Of a stretch of 64,000 bases of DNA, positions 21,524 through 32,353 are shown piece by piece (the first letter of the stretch is position 1; each line of letters starts with the position of its first letter). Both the position numbers and the translations under genes were made by a program. The notes under the pieces are model-generated. The model ran no database searches, was not told where the DNA came from, and was given only the letters and a program-made list of their open reading frames with translations. This DNA is from Vandiemenella viatica (taxonomy: Eukaryota > Arthropoda > Insecta > Orthoptera > Morabidae). Location: contig CM061920.1 of the NCBI GenBank assembly GCA_031002005.1, positions 46,726,610-46,790,609 on the forward strand, read 5' to 3'.

Positions 21524-22077
21524 TAGGGATGGGCATTTCGTATCTGCGGCTAATTTACGGAACGAATTCCTTGCGATTAAGGAGTTTTGACTGTAGACTA
21601 GATTGTAGACATTTAAATGAATTAACAGTCATTCATAATGACTTGTGGTTCATTAACCTATTAATTCTTTTTCGTAAATGGAAAAAAGTTGAAAAGATAA
21701 TATTTCAACTACAAAGATAAAATTACCGCTTACATGCTAACATAAAAATGACGTTAGCGTAAAGTTGTTAAAATTTAACAGCTGTTTTTAACCTCTCAAC
21801 CGCTGATGAAGCTGTTATATTTCGACGAATTCACTTTTTAAGACACTTTCAGAAGATTGGATATGTACGTATATTTTTCCTATATACATGTAACGATTAA
21901 ATTGGATACTGAATTGCGTTCGTTGAAAAAATATCGAATTGGTGCTTAAAATCGATACACTAAATACAATATCGATGTATCGATATATCGAAAATAAATA
22001 TATCGGCGATAAATATCGATATATTTTTAGAAAAAATATCGATATATCGATACATCGATATATTTTGCTCATCCCTA
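21524..22077. mobile_element. non-autonomous hAT element (hAT-1) rich in TATCGATA
   Basis: The ends are TAGGGATGGGCA (left) and, read inward from the right, TAGGGATGAGCA. An exact 8-bp target duplication, GAATAAAG, lies at 21516-21523 and 22078-22085. TIR and duplication size fit hAT. The 554-bp interior has no transposase frame. The right-hand 170 bp holds many overlapping ATCGAT/TATCGATA words (about 21945-22065), which likely serve as subterminal transposase-binding repeats. The small frames inside are not genes. Confidence 0.9.
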
Positions 22078-22148
22078 GAATAAAGGTGACAGGTAGTTTC
22101 TGCCCATTATGTTTCCGAGACAGGACTTTAAGTAGCCCCAACGATTAG

Positions 22149-23129
22149 AAGTGTTGCCAATTTAGCTTATTTTCATATGATTTAGCATGAAAAAATTCAG
22201 TTTAGCATATTAGTATATTTTTTATAATTTTTTCCGGATAAATCAACTATTATCTTTGATAAAATTTTATTATTGTTCATTTATCTATTAGAAGAATCCA
22301 TTACAACGAACTGTCATTAATTATTGTTAACTTTAAATTGATTGTTTTACACATTTTAGTATTGTAACGCAAGCATCTCCATAAAGGGATTTAACAAAGA
22401 AATTTTTCAACAAAGAAATAATTCAGTAGTTATAAAACATTAAACATGTTTTGTTTATTCTTATTTTTAAGTAAAATATATATTTAAGTTTTGTTTCAGA
22501 TAATTTTCAAGATAAAATTTACATATCACGATATGCCTTTTACAGATGCAAACTAATTAATATTTTCTGCTCCTTTCATTGCATGATACATAGACAATTT
22601 TGTGTTTTATGGTAGAGTGAAATTCTGGTAGAGTTGTTTTTCCGTAGTGTTAGAAATTTTTAAAGTTACTCTAAGGTAGAGCTTTTGTAGTAATGATGTT
22701 TGAGGGTATACAATTATTCTAGTAAAGTTTTATTTTGGTAGGTTTACGATTTGGTTGGCATGTTAATGGTAGTCTTGTGATTGGTAGAGAGTAAAGGTGG
22801 TAGACATATTTATGGTAGGAGAGATTCCCGTAGGTTGCTGTAGGTTCGTAAATTATAGATATGTTGCTAGGTAGAAATAACATTAGTAGAATTGTTTATT
22901 TGTATAATTATTTTTTGGTAGGATTTCATTTTGATAAGAGTGTAGAAGGTAGTGATGTTCATGGCAGAACTGTTAATGGAGGAGAATATTTTGTGTAGAG
23001 ATTTTACTGGAAGGCAAGTTAATGTGTCCTTTAATTTTGTTGTCATTTTTTAACTAAAACTTTAGCATATTTTTAGAATTTTATGAACGTAAATATGGTT
23101 TAAAATAGTTTTTAAATTAGGTAGCACTG
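22149..23129. mobile_element. probable non-autonomous hAT-like element with GGTAG-rich interior
   Basis: The left end AAGTGTTGCCAATTTAG pairs with the right end read inward, CAGTGCTACCTAATTTA. Flanking octamers ACGATTAG (22141-22148) and ACGATTGA (23130-23137) agree at 6 of 8 positions. TTTAGCAT words occur near both ends. Between about 22610 and 23010 the plus strand is strongly G/T-rich and contains about a dozen GGTAG words. No frame is visible. The imperfect TIR and duplication leave this as probable only. Confidence 0.5.
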
Positions 23130-23137
23130 ACGATTGA

Positions 23138-23901
23138 CGGTCCGGGGTGATGCAAAATGTTCAGTAGTTTTTCATGTCTTATTCCATAACAGGGATAGTT
23201 AAAGTAAATCCGTTTGAATGTGTGTTAACGCTGGGGAAGACAGTGAATTACGCACCATTCTTGACTCTACAGAAACTGAATTCATCTAGCTACTAGAGGT
23301 TATGAAATTCTAGATCGGCGATTTATTTCTTACTGTTATTCAAAATTGGATATTTCATTATAACAATTAGAATTAAAATAATCATAATCTTCAATAATCA
23401 TAATCTGATTTAAAACATTCTGCTTATTTTAATGAAAGATCAGTTTTGAATAGTAACTACAAGTAACAGGATGAGAAAACCAGTATTTCCATAGGTTTTA
23501 TGGTAGGCAGTGATTTCATTATGGTTATTGCTGAGCTAAATTGTAACCGGGGCTCTCAAAAAACGGACAGGAATGCGACAGTAAGTCTGTGCGTTTCCTC
23601 TTGCTGTGGTTGAGGTCGCGGCCAGGGAGGGATCGCATTAGTGTGCGAGGCAGGGAATCTCGCGAGGGAGGCACAGCGCAGCTCTGATTTCTGACCCAGA
23701 AACCTGGCTTCATAACTTCGGTCTGAGTAGACAATAACTGCACTGGTTTCAGTGATATTTTCTATTTAACAGCGTAATATCAACACTAATATACAGCGGT
23801 GCTGGCGAGATACAGGTTGGATTCGCTTAACTTGAAGAGACTCCTGAATACGAAATAAGAAAGGGCTGTTGAAGAGGTCTGTAAATTCAGCGACTATTGC
23901 T
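23138..23901. other. no gene recognised
   Basis: A G+C-richer patch at about 23540-23720 contains CGCGAG-type words and no known domain on either strand. The rest is A+T-rich. Confidence 0.4.
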
Positions 23902-24090
23902 GTTACTATTACTATTACTCCGCGATCCACTAAAAGTGTGTGGCGGAGGGTGCGTTGCACCTATGCGGAAAGGTAATGGTGTGGAAGGGATATACGCAAT
24001 ATGGCAGGAGGCACCCATGGGCTATTGTGAGGAACCATCCCAGCATACGCCTGGAGTGATCCGGAAAAACCATGGAAAACCCAGATCAGC
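23902..24090 (-). mobile_element. SINE-B, head missing
   Basis: The minus strand carries the common SINE core (GGGTTTTCCATGG, then GGATCACTCCAGGCG). It then has a tail different from SINE-A: AGCCCATGGGTGCCTCCTGCC, a segment with GGTGCAACGCACCCTCCGCC, and a final repeat of TAATAGTAA. A second copy lies at 45109-45297. No tRNA-like head precedes the core here. Confidence 0.8.
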
Positions 24091-24554
24091 TGATAGAACA
24101 GGTAGAGCGATTTCTGTGTTCGACTCTCTTGATGTTTCTGTGTTGATGTTTCGGGCTCAGTGTTGACGAAGGGACTTGTCGCAGTCAGTGGCGATCGGTT
24201 GCAGAGGTAGTGACTGACCGACGCTACAAAGATAGATTGTTGTTTCGGATCCAGCTTGTAAAGGTTTCATAATGATTGTCCAATTCTTTTTCCGAGTTTG
24301 CACTGCTCGTGTCCGCAGGTACCGTGCCTCTGGTTTTATTTTAGCGGCAAAGATTGTTTTGAGAGCTTAAAGGGATTATCGTATCCCAGATCACGCTCCA
24401 TGATATCTACGTCCATCTGTTACCTGACTCAAATGCAATTTTTATGTATAATTATTAGTAGCAGAATACGATACGCCATGTAGCCTATCAAAATAAGGCC
24501 GCAAGTATTTTATATTTATTTTTTTTTTAAAAATTTTCACTTGTGTTTTAAATA

Positions 24555-25654
24555 CACTGAGGTGACGAAAGTCATGGAAACCCTGCTAATAGCGTGTCGG
24601 TCCTCTGTTTACCGGCGAAGTGCAGCAACACGACGTGGTATGGACTCCACGAGTCGTTGGAAGTCCTCTGGAGAAATATTGAGTCATGCAGCCTCTATAG
24701 ACGTCCATAATTCCGAAAGTGATGCCGGTGGAGGATTTTGTGCACGAACTGATCTCTCGATTATGTCCCATAAATGTTAGATGGGATTCATGTCGGGCGA
24801 TCGCGGTGGCCAAACCCTGCTGGCATTATCCCGAATGTTCTTCAAACCAATCGCGAACAGTTATGGCCAAGTGACATGGCGCATTGTCATCCAGCAAAAT
24901 TCCATCGTTGTTTGGGTACATGAAGTCCATGAATGGTTGCAACTGGTCTCCCAGTAGCTGAACGCCATGTAAACACAACCCACACCATTATGGAGCCACC
25001 ACCAGCTTGCACAGTGCCTTGTTGACAACTTGGGTCCATGGCTTCATGGGGTCTGCGCTACACTCGTACCCTTCCATCAGCTCTTACGAATTGAAATCGT
25101 GACTCATCTGACCAAGCCACTTTTTTCCCTGTCGCCTACGGTCCAACTGATATGGTCACGAGCCAAGGAGCGCCGCTGTTGGCGATATCGTGCTGTTAGT
25201 AATGGCACCGGAATTGGTATTCTGCTGCCATAGCCCATTAAAGCCAAATTTCGCCGTACTCTCCTAAAGGACACGCTCGTCGGACGATTAGTTCACGCAG
25301 TGTTGCTTGTTTGTTCACACTGACAAGTCTACTCAGACGTCGCTGGTCGGGCTCATTAAGTGCCGGCGGTCGACCACTGCGTTGTCCATGATGGGAGGAA
25401 TTTAGGTATTCCCGGCACACTCTTGACACTGTGGATCTCGGAATGTTGAATTCCGTAACGATTTCCGAAATGGAATGTCCCATGCGTCTAGCTCCAACTA
25501 GCATACCGCGTTCGAAATTCGTTAATTCTCGTCGTGTAGCCATAATCACATAATCAACCTTCTCACACGAAGCATTTGACAATTTGTAAACGACACTACT
25601 GTCATCTATATATTTGTTGCATACTGCTATCCCATGACTTTTGCCACTTCAGTG
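24555..25654 (-). mobile_element. Tc1/mariner transposon (Tc1-B), defective
   Basis: The TIRs start CACTGAGGTGACGAAAGTCATGG at the left and, read inward, CACTGAAGTGGCAAAAGTCATGG at the right. Both are flanked by TA (24553-24554, 25655-25656), the duplication typical of Tc1/mariner. The length of 1.1 kb is short for the group. The transposase runs on the minus strand and is broken. Confidence 0.93.
24600..25582 (-). pseudogene. Tc1-like transposase, broken
   Basis: The N-terminal frame (25582-25238) starts MATRRELTNFERGMLVG about 12 codons in and has the helix-turn-helix region GHSISEIVTEFNIPRSTVSR, then the second helical domain (GRPPALNEPDQRRLSRLV). Downstream, in shifted frames, come AWSDESRFQF (first catalytic Asp), LLDDNAPCH (second Asp) and SPDMNPI-stop-HLWD. 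The codon expected to be the third catalytic acidic residue is TAA (minus strand, 24777-24779). With frameshifts and this stop the enzyme is dead, but each block of the DDE domain is still readable. Confidence 0.88.
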
Positions 25655-26060
25655 TAAATTATAATCCATTTCAGAGAGAGTCATGTAAAGAACATAAAAA
25701 GATTGGATTGCTTATGTAAACGTGGATGCAAGTAAAGATTGCCAGCTGTTAAATATATGTAAGAGCGATGAGAGTTAGCACCACACCAGTCCGACTGATT
25801 TTAACAGCTGGCAATCCTTACTTGCGACTACTTCTACATAGGTAACCCAAATTTTTTATGTCTTTTACATGTATCTTTGAAATGAATTATAATGTATTTA
25901 AAAAAAAAAACAAGTGAACGAAATTCTTTGAAATTTGTTTGGAAAGTTTAGTAAAAAATACTTGTGGCCATATTTTGAAAGTCAACCAGACAGAATCGTA
26001 TTCCGCTACTAGTAATTATAAATAAAAATTGCATTTCAATCAAATAAATGTAGAAATCAT

Positions 26061-27004
26061 GCGGGACGATCTTAGGCTATAAGGTTGTAGTGGGGGCTGG
26101 TAACAGATGCCAATTAATTGTTTACAGTTGATACAGAAATGTCGTTTTTCGAATCTTGTATTGGACCTTTCAGAATTACCGTACTGTAGCCTTGTTTGAA
26201 CTCGCTACCAGTAATTTTACTCGCCTATAAAGAGAGAAGATGAAGCCCGGTGCCAGCCAGTTTAGGCCTACTCTTCCGAAATTCATCCTGGAAACTAAGT
26301 TCAACGTCCGTTACCAACGCTCGAGTTACATTCTATTGCATGCTTTCCTTTTTTTAAACTGTGTGAAACTGGAGGTATATACCTGTTTGATAGGATTTTC
26401 AGGAAAGTATTATCAGCCAATGTAGTGATACGCCATCCAGTACGCTCATCGTGTCCGGATAAAATGTCACCGCTCGTTACAGGTGTATAATGAGGTGAAA
26501 CAGGAAAAGTTATTTTTACAAAAGGCAAAAAAAAAAAAAAAACAACCAAAAAACAATGAGGCACTCAAACGCCGTCATTTACAGTGTGTTATTTTAGCAG
26601 GTGACAGTATGATTCGAGACAAAAATGTCTAATAAACATTGCGTAGCTAACACATCTCGTACTTTTGATGTTAATAGCAAGTGCGCAATGTGTTGTAGAT
26701 TATAAGTTATTGATTACACTCACTGGCTCTCAGACGGTGTTTAATCATACTATGCGTTGAAACTAAATAAAACCACTATATTTTAGCTAAGCAGTTTTTC
26801 TTTATTGTTTCGTTTTATTCTGACCATTTTTAATCATGAGTTAGGACAACGAAAAAATGCTCTCCTCTATTAAAGAGATAAAAGCCGTCCCACATTGTCG
26901 AAGGAGAATGATAAACTTTATCATAATGAGTTCAAAAAAGAGGAGGCTTGGCGCGAAATGACCAATATCTACTTCTTCGATCATACTGTTTAAAAATAAT
27001 TGCC
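26061..27004. other. no gene recognised
   Basis: A+T-rich DNA with an A-tract near 26527-26550. No known coding domain or repeat was seen. Confidence 0.45.
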
Positions 27005-27019
27005 CACGTGTTAGCAATA

Positions 27020-27278
27020 AAACTTAACTTAGTCCACAACCCGAAGGTTGGTTGGATCCTCCCGAAGGAGGCATACGCTTAGTGTCAGAGGTAGGACGGC
27101 CAGTTCCTTTCCTGTGGGACCTACAGTTTAACGTGGAATCCGAACCACGGAGCGTCCTAGCATAGCTCATATGATTAAACACAACTCTCAAAATTCCTAC
27201 GCCTGCCGGGATTCGTGCCCGGGGCAGGAGCAGCGAATGTTTTGAAAGCAAGCGCTTAGGCACTGAGCTACCAGAACG
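27020..27278 (-). mobile_element. SINE-D (tRNA-derived), complete, with TSD
   Basis: On the minus strand a tRNA-like head (A box TGGTAGCTCAGTG, B box region GGGCACGAATCCC) is followed by a body with CCGTGGTTCGGATTCCACG, then AAACTGTAGGTCCC, and an end region with CTTCGGGAGGATCC. A 15-bp duplication, CACGTGTTAGCAATA, lies at 27005-27019 and 27279-27293. The body motif is shared with the copies at 33.3, 39.5 and 42.3 kb. Confidence 0.88.
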
Positions 27279-27293
27279 CACGTGTTAGCAATA

Positions 27294-27961
27294 TATTTCG
27301 ATAAAGTTTAGTCGTCCAACATCGTCTTTTATTTCTCTTTTTTAACTAAACTAGCTATCACTATAAGTGAAGCACTAACCGAATTAAATCATCACCACGT
27401 TCCATTTCCGCGCTCCTACTTCACAACACTGCACACTCGTCAGAAAAAAAAAATGGATGGACACTCGTCTCGTTCGATGCCTCGGCGAACTGCATTCGTG
27501 CAAAACAAAATGTACATACGAGGCATCCGATCTGCCTCGCCTCGCCTCGGCCCCTTCCATACGTTGCCTCGTTGTGATGTGTACCCGCGTTTAGTCCATC
27601 CGTCACTTCAAACTCGGCAGGGGGGCGGTTGGAAGGTTAAATTTTGCATGGGAGGGAGGGGGTGGTTGGGTTGAATGCTTGCTCCAGTGGTCGTCTTTTC
27701 TCAGTGAATACTGTAACTCTGTTGTGAATGTTAAGCGTTAAACTGTTTATGCATTTTATAATTTTTGAGGCGGTAATTTGTAGCTGTCACAGATTATTAC
27801 TTACAACTCACACGGCCGGCATGGCAGGTACTGAGATTGTCGTACCTCTCCGTGTCAAACGTATTAATTTGTGATTTGGCGTGCGGCTATCTATCGTTAT
27901 CGACGTCAGCAAAGCCTAGCGGCTTGTTTCAGAACAACCACATACACGTGACCTTGATAGT
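27294..27961. other. no gene recognised
   Basis: A CG-richer stretch at about 27440-27600 has repeated CCTCG/CGAGG words and resembles a decayed transposon terminus, but I could not find its partner end. A G-rich tract follows near 27615-27665. Confidence 0.4.
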
Positions 27962-28262
27962 GGGTCGAATTCCGAAGAATTCCTTTCTTAAAATATGATC
28001 TTTCCAAAACGGAGACCTTAATATTAAAAATGATACCTGATTTAATCAATTTCGGTTAGGTATAAAGGAAGATAAATGGCTCTCCAAAAAAAAAAAAAAA
28101 AAAAAGATGCCATAGAAATGATAATAATTTTACCTCTTCGGGGACCAAATTCCAAAAAAATTCCTTTGTTTATTTATGATGTTTCCAAAGCGGAGACAGT
28201 AATCTGTAAAATGTTACCTCATTTATTGGTTTATATTAGGTATTAATGGATATAAATGGCTA
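27962..28262 (+). repeat. two imperfect direct repeats of about 125 bp
   Basis: Copy 1 (27962-28084) and copy 2 (28141-28262) share an ordered series of words: GAATTCCGAAGAATTCCTTT / AAATTCCAAAAAAATTCCTT, TTTCCAAAACGGAGAC / TTTCCAAAGCGGAGAC, TTAGGTAT, and ATAAATGGCT. Copy 1 is followed by an A-tract. They start 179 bp apart. The origin is unknown. Confidence 0.7.
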
Positions 28263-28643
28263 GTGACAAAAAACAAATTTTGGAAAGAATATATACGATT
28301 TTTCTGGTAACCTCTAAGCTGATAAATGCAATGGATCAAATCGGGGGGTGGGGGGGGGGAAATTGAGTGATATTAATACTTATTCCTGGGATTGGAACAG
28401 TGGGGTGTTATTTCTTATCTTTTTTGTGAGTTGTGAATAATTTTGGTCACCAGTTTCGAAATTCGTCAAACATTTATTCCTAAAGCCATCAACAAATGTT
28501 ATAGTTAAACTGATGTACTTCACACAGAATGGATTATAGTACATAAGATTATGTTAGATTTAGGAATTAGTGGCCCTGACGTTTTGCATTTTGGGATTTG
28601 ATGTTATCAACCTACCTTCCTGAGTATACTCATTAAAAAGTTT
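28263..28643. other. no gene recognised; G-tract
   Basis: Contains a G-rich run near 28345-28361 (poly-G broken by one T). Otherwise A+T-rich without a recognisable feature. Confidence 0.45.
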
Positions 28644-28896
28644 CGTAAAATCTTCTCGAGCTTTCCACCGGGATAGCGTGTCAGTAAACGTACAAGGCGA
28701 CGTTTCAGAGCCTGCCTCTCGTCCATCTTCCGGCGAAGTGTCGGATTTCGGACCTGGCAACCAAAGGCCTGATAAGCGGGGACTCTTCCGACATCCGACG
28801 CTACGCCGGAAGATAGAGCCAGAGGCAGGCTCTGAGACGTCGCCTTGTACTTTTACTGACGTGCTATCCCGGTGGAAAGCTCGAGAAGATTTTACG
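28644..28896. mobile_element. long palindrome (fold-back MITE-like element)
   Basis: Two arms of about 103 bp (28644-28746 and 28793-28896) are near-perfect inverted copies, separated by a 46-bp loop. The outer ends read CGTAAAATCTTCTCGAGC and its complement; the inner ends read ATCTTCCGGCG...GTCGGAT and its complement. The arms are G+C-richer than the flanks. No target duplication is clear. The small frames on both strands mirror each other and are products of the palindrome. Confidence 0.9.
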
Positions 28897-30061
28897 CAAC
28901 TCACTCACCGAGAAAGTCTATATTCCTTCATCATGAAAAAGATAGCTTTTAAATTCATTACCAATTTATAGGTACTGTTGAACAGTATATATATATAAAG
29001 GCCACAATATCTAGAAAAACAATGTCAATGAAAATCTATTGTAATACTTGAAATTAGAAGACAAAAGTATTACAAAAGCTGCAATTGCTTAATTAACCAT
29101 CATAACAAAATGAGGGCTACTTCATCAAAATCAGGAATGATGTAGATAATTACGTGATTGTGAAAGTGAATTGCTGCTACGGGCTATTATTGAATCTTCA
29201 TCAGTGACTGTAGCTCTGATACAGGCGAGATTGAGCAGTAACTGCTCCTGCCAGTTGGCTGGACACTGAGGCCGAGCCAGTTAACTGGTTGGGAAGTAGC
29301 AACACAATCGCACTGCCCCCACCCCTTACGGCCCGGAACGGACAGTAATTGGATATTAGTGCAGATGAAACGCGCTCTGTTCCACAGGTGTGTGAACGCT
29401 GCATTAGCTGCTAATCAGGGACAGAGTGTCGCCTCGCATTACACCCCTCCCTGTCACTATGCCTACTCACCAAACCTGAACGCCCAACTGGTCTAGCGCT
29501 GAACCTACGCTTGCATCAGGACATGTTTCGTCGAGTTTAGGATATTGCCTAGGAGTATTTTTGTACAGGAAGAGATATTTGGCCCCAAATTAAAATTTTG
29601 CTGCCACAAATTTCAAAAACAAAACAAATGTCAGTGTTTCGCTCAGAACTTAGTTCCTGTACTCTTAAGCATCCTTCAATGAGTTCTTCACAATTCCAAA
29701 CATTTACAGTAAGGGAAAGGAAAAATACGGTTACAGAGAAGTTTGGGCATCAAACCACTTCAGACTAAACGACGTGGGGTCGACCCATTTTAAATCCCAT
29801 ATCAGTCGTTCAGATTACTGTTTTTATTATGCTTCCAGTAACCCTTTGGCGGAGCTTAGGTGGTCGACAATTTCTGTCTCAAGAAAGACAACCAGCAAGT
29901 CACAGATAAATTTATCAGAAAGCTTATACTCGTACTGTATGCACAAAGATGTGACACCAACTTCCCATATTTTGAATCTCCTTATAATGATGTCATACCC
30001 GAATCGAGGCATCTACTATTACCTTCGAGTATGTACCTCTTCCATCTCCTCTTGGGAGATG
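28897..30061. other. no gene recognised
   Basis: A G+C-richer stretch at about 29200-29500 holds no recognisable domain. A 125-codon plus-strand frame at 29774-30151 runs into the SINE and is not supported as a gene. Confidence 0.4.
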
Positions 30062-30280
30062 ACTGAGCGTGGTGGGGGAGCCTCGTTCGGGGGGACGCAG
30101 TCTCGGATCCCCTTCCGGGCATCCAGATTTCTGTCTTCCATGGTTTCCTAAAATCAATCGAGGCAAATGCCGGGACGGTTTCCTCAAAAGGCCATGGCCG
30201 AATTCTTTCCATGTCCTTGCTCCCAGTCCTTTCATGCCTCTAATGACCTCGACAGCGACGAGGCGTAAAACCGTAAGCCT
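30062..30280 (+). mobile_element. SINE-A with damaged tRNA head
   Basis: Core (GGGCATCCAGATTT, then TTCCATGGTTTCC) and full tail (AAAGGCCATGGCCGAATTC, then TCTAATGACCTCGAC, GACGAGGCGTAAAA) are present. The head keeps GAGCGTGGTG but has a deletion around the A-B box interval, and the B box is degenerate (CTCGGATCCCC). No target duplication was found. Confidence 0.85.
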
Positions 30281-31189
30281 ATGCATAGGAAAGCCAGCTG
30301 GGTAGTTTCCCCCTTGCTTCCTCATAGTGTGCTCGTATGACTGTGACTTTGCGTGTGTTCAGTACGAAGTGTTGTTCGAGGCGTATGAAATCAGAGATGG
30401 AGAAGGGAGACGGTAAAACCCGGCGTCTGTCCATTCAGACATACTCTACCAGAGGAGGCAAAGAGGGCCACAGGACTTAACATCCGCATCCGTCACACGA
30501 ATCAACAGATTCTACATACGCACTAAAGAGAGATTTAGACAAACACCTCTCCTACCCTACTGGCTATGTTTTCATGAAAATTTCTTCAACCACTAGAACT
30601 CGAATCAGCAAACCCTGTGTCAGTGTCGGACACCATCACAGTGTCGCAACCGACTGAGACAACGGGGCGGACATAATTAGAATAGATTATCAACAATTAT
30701 ATCAGTCATACACAGGACATCAAACTGCAGCAAAAGAAAAATCGTGTGAAGTCATTTGGAAGTTTCGTAAGAAATCTTTGAGTATTTGGGTTCGAGAGCA
30801 TCTTGTATATCTTTCTGAAAATTTCGTTGGTCGCCATTCACGCACATGATATTAATAAATAGCCTAGCGAGCCGTTACGTTGCGTCACATTACTACTTGT
30901 TCCACTGTTTGAAGCCCAGCCTGGAGTCGTCATCAGGGCAACACCTTGTAGAGTACCTGCTACCCAGTTACTATTAATTACGATTCCGTTTGAGTAACTG
31001 AGTTTGTGTGCAATAAAGAAAGAACTAATTTATTGTGAATATGGAAGCTTATTACGATAACATGTCGTTAATTTGTAATGCATTGAATAGTATTTATCAA
31101 CCTCACTTTGAGACGACAGTTGTAATGAATTAAGTTTGTAAACTGCAATTCAGTTATATTAATGCAAAGGTTTACTCTGTCTTAACTCG
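30281..31189. other. no gene recognised
   Basis: Nothing with recognisable coding, RNA or repeat character. Confidence 0.45.
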
Positions 31190-31229
31190 TACACTGAAGA
31201 GCCAAAGAAACTGGTACACCTGCCTAATA

Positions 31230-32353
31230 GAGTACGAGGGTTTGGAGATCTATTCTGAACGGCATGTTGCAAGGCATCCCAGATATGCTCAGCAATGTTC
31301 ATGTCTTGTGAATTTGGTGGCCAGCGGAGGTGTTTAAAATCAGAAGAGTGTTCCTGGAGTCACTCTGTAGCAATTCTGGTCGTGTGGGGTATTCCTGCTG
31401 GAATTTCCCAAGTCAATCGGAATGCACAATGGACACGAATGGATGCAGGTGATCAGCCAGGATGCGTACGTACGTGTCGCCTGTAAGACTCGTATCTAGA
31501 CGTATCAGGGGTTCCATGTCACTCCAACTACACAAGCCCCACACCATTACAAGGCCTCCATCAGCTTGAACAGTCCCTTGCTGACATGCTGGGTGCATGG
31601 ATTCATGAGTTTCTCTCAATACCCGTACACATCCATCCGCTAGATACAATTGGAAACGAGACTCGTCAGACCAGGCAACATGTTTCCAATCATTAACAGT
31701 CAAATGTCGGTGATGACGGGCTCAGGCGAGGCGTAAATCTTTGTGTCGTGCACTCATCAAGGGTACACGAGTGGACCCATATCGATGATATTTCATTGAA
31801 TGGTTCGCACGCTGACAGTTGTTGATGCCCCAACATTGAAATCCGCAGCAATTTGCGGAGGGGTTGCACTTCTGTAACGTTGAACGATTCTGTTCAGTCG
31901 TCGTTGGCCCCGTTCTTTTTTTTTCTTTTTTTTTTTTTTAATATGGTCTTCGGACTTTGCGACCATTCAACCAGCTCCAATTTGGTTTTTACCAACTGCT
32001 GTATTGTGCTTTAATTATGATATTATGGACACTACAGTGAGGACAGCACAAGACGAACACAACACTTAATTAAAACCACCCATGCCCGAGGCCGGACTCG
32101 AACCGGCGACCCTTGCAATGTGAAGCTAGCGTGCTAGCCGCTACACTGCCAGGGCCGGCTGGCCCCGTTCTTGCAGGATCTTTTTCCAACCACAGCGATG
32201 TCGGAAATTTGATGTTTTACTGGACTCCCGATATTCAGCATGCACTCGTGAAATGGACTTATGGGAAAATCCCCACCTCATCGCTACCTCGAAGATACTG
32301 TGGCCCATCTCTCGTGCACCACGTTCAAACTCACTTAAATCGTGATAACCTGC
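31230..32353 (-). pseudogene. Tc1-like transposase, broken
   Basis: On the minus strand, 32353-32160 gives an N-terminal region starting MAGYHDLSEFERGAREMGHS with a helix-turn-helix (FEVAMRWGFSHKSISRVHAEY), cut by the SINE. The catalytic domain resumes downstream: DWKHVAWSDESRFQLYLADG (31703 onward, first Asp), a central block with VMVWG, then in another frame FKHLRWPPNSQDMNIAEHIW, which holds the probable third acidic residue. The block with the second Asp is disrupted near 31400. The protein cannot be made in one piece. Confidence 0.85.
31918..32159 (-). mobile_element. SINE-E (tRNA-derived) inside Tc1-A, with TSD
   Basis: On the minus strand the tRNA-like head has the A box region TAGCGGCTAGCACGCTAGC and B box GGTTCGAGTCCGGC, followed by a CATGGGTGGTTTTAATTAAG body and a long A tail (plus-strand T-tract 31918-31941). 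A 13-bp duplication, TGGCCCCGTTCTT, lies at 31905-31917 and 32160-32172. It has neither the SINE-A core nor the SINE-D body, so it is a separate family. Confidence 0.92.

Larger units (their letters stand above)
24399..26060. mobile_element. fold-back (palindromic) element split by a Tc1 transposon
   Basis: Long arms are inverted copies of each other. The left arm is 24431-24554 plus 25657-25753; the right arm is 25800-26036. Matching words include AAATGCAATTTTTAT near 24431 with its complement near 26022-26036, CCGCAAGTATTTT near 24501 with its complement near 25960, and GATTGCCAGCTGTTAAA (25737-25753) opposite TTTAACAGCTGGCAATC. The loop is about 46 bp. Weaker pairing extends to about 24399 and 26060. 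The left arm is interrupted at a TA by the Tc1 element at 24555-25654. There is no coding capacity. Confidence 0.8.

Noticed and set aside
28560..28971. Two opposed frames of 97 and 114 codons with similar sequence
   Set aside because: They are the two strands of a palindrome and necessarily mirror each other.
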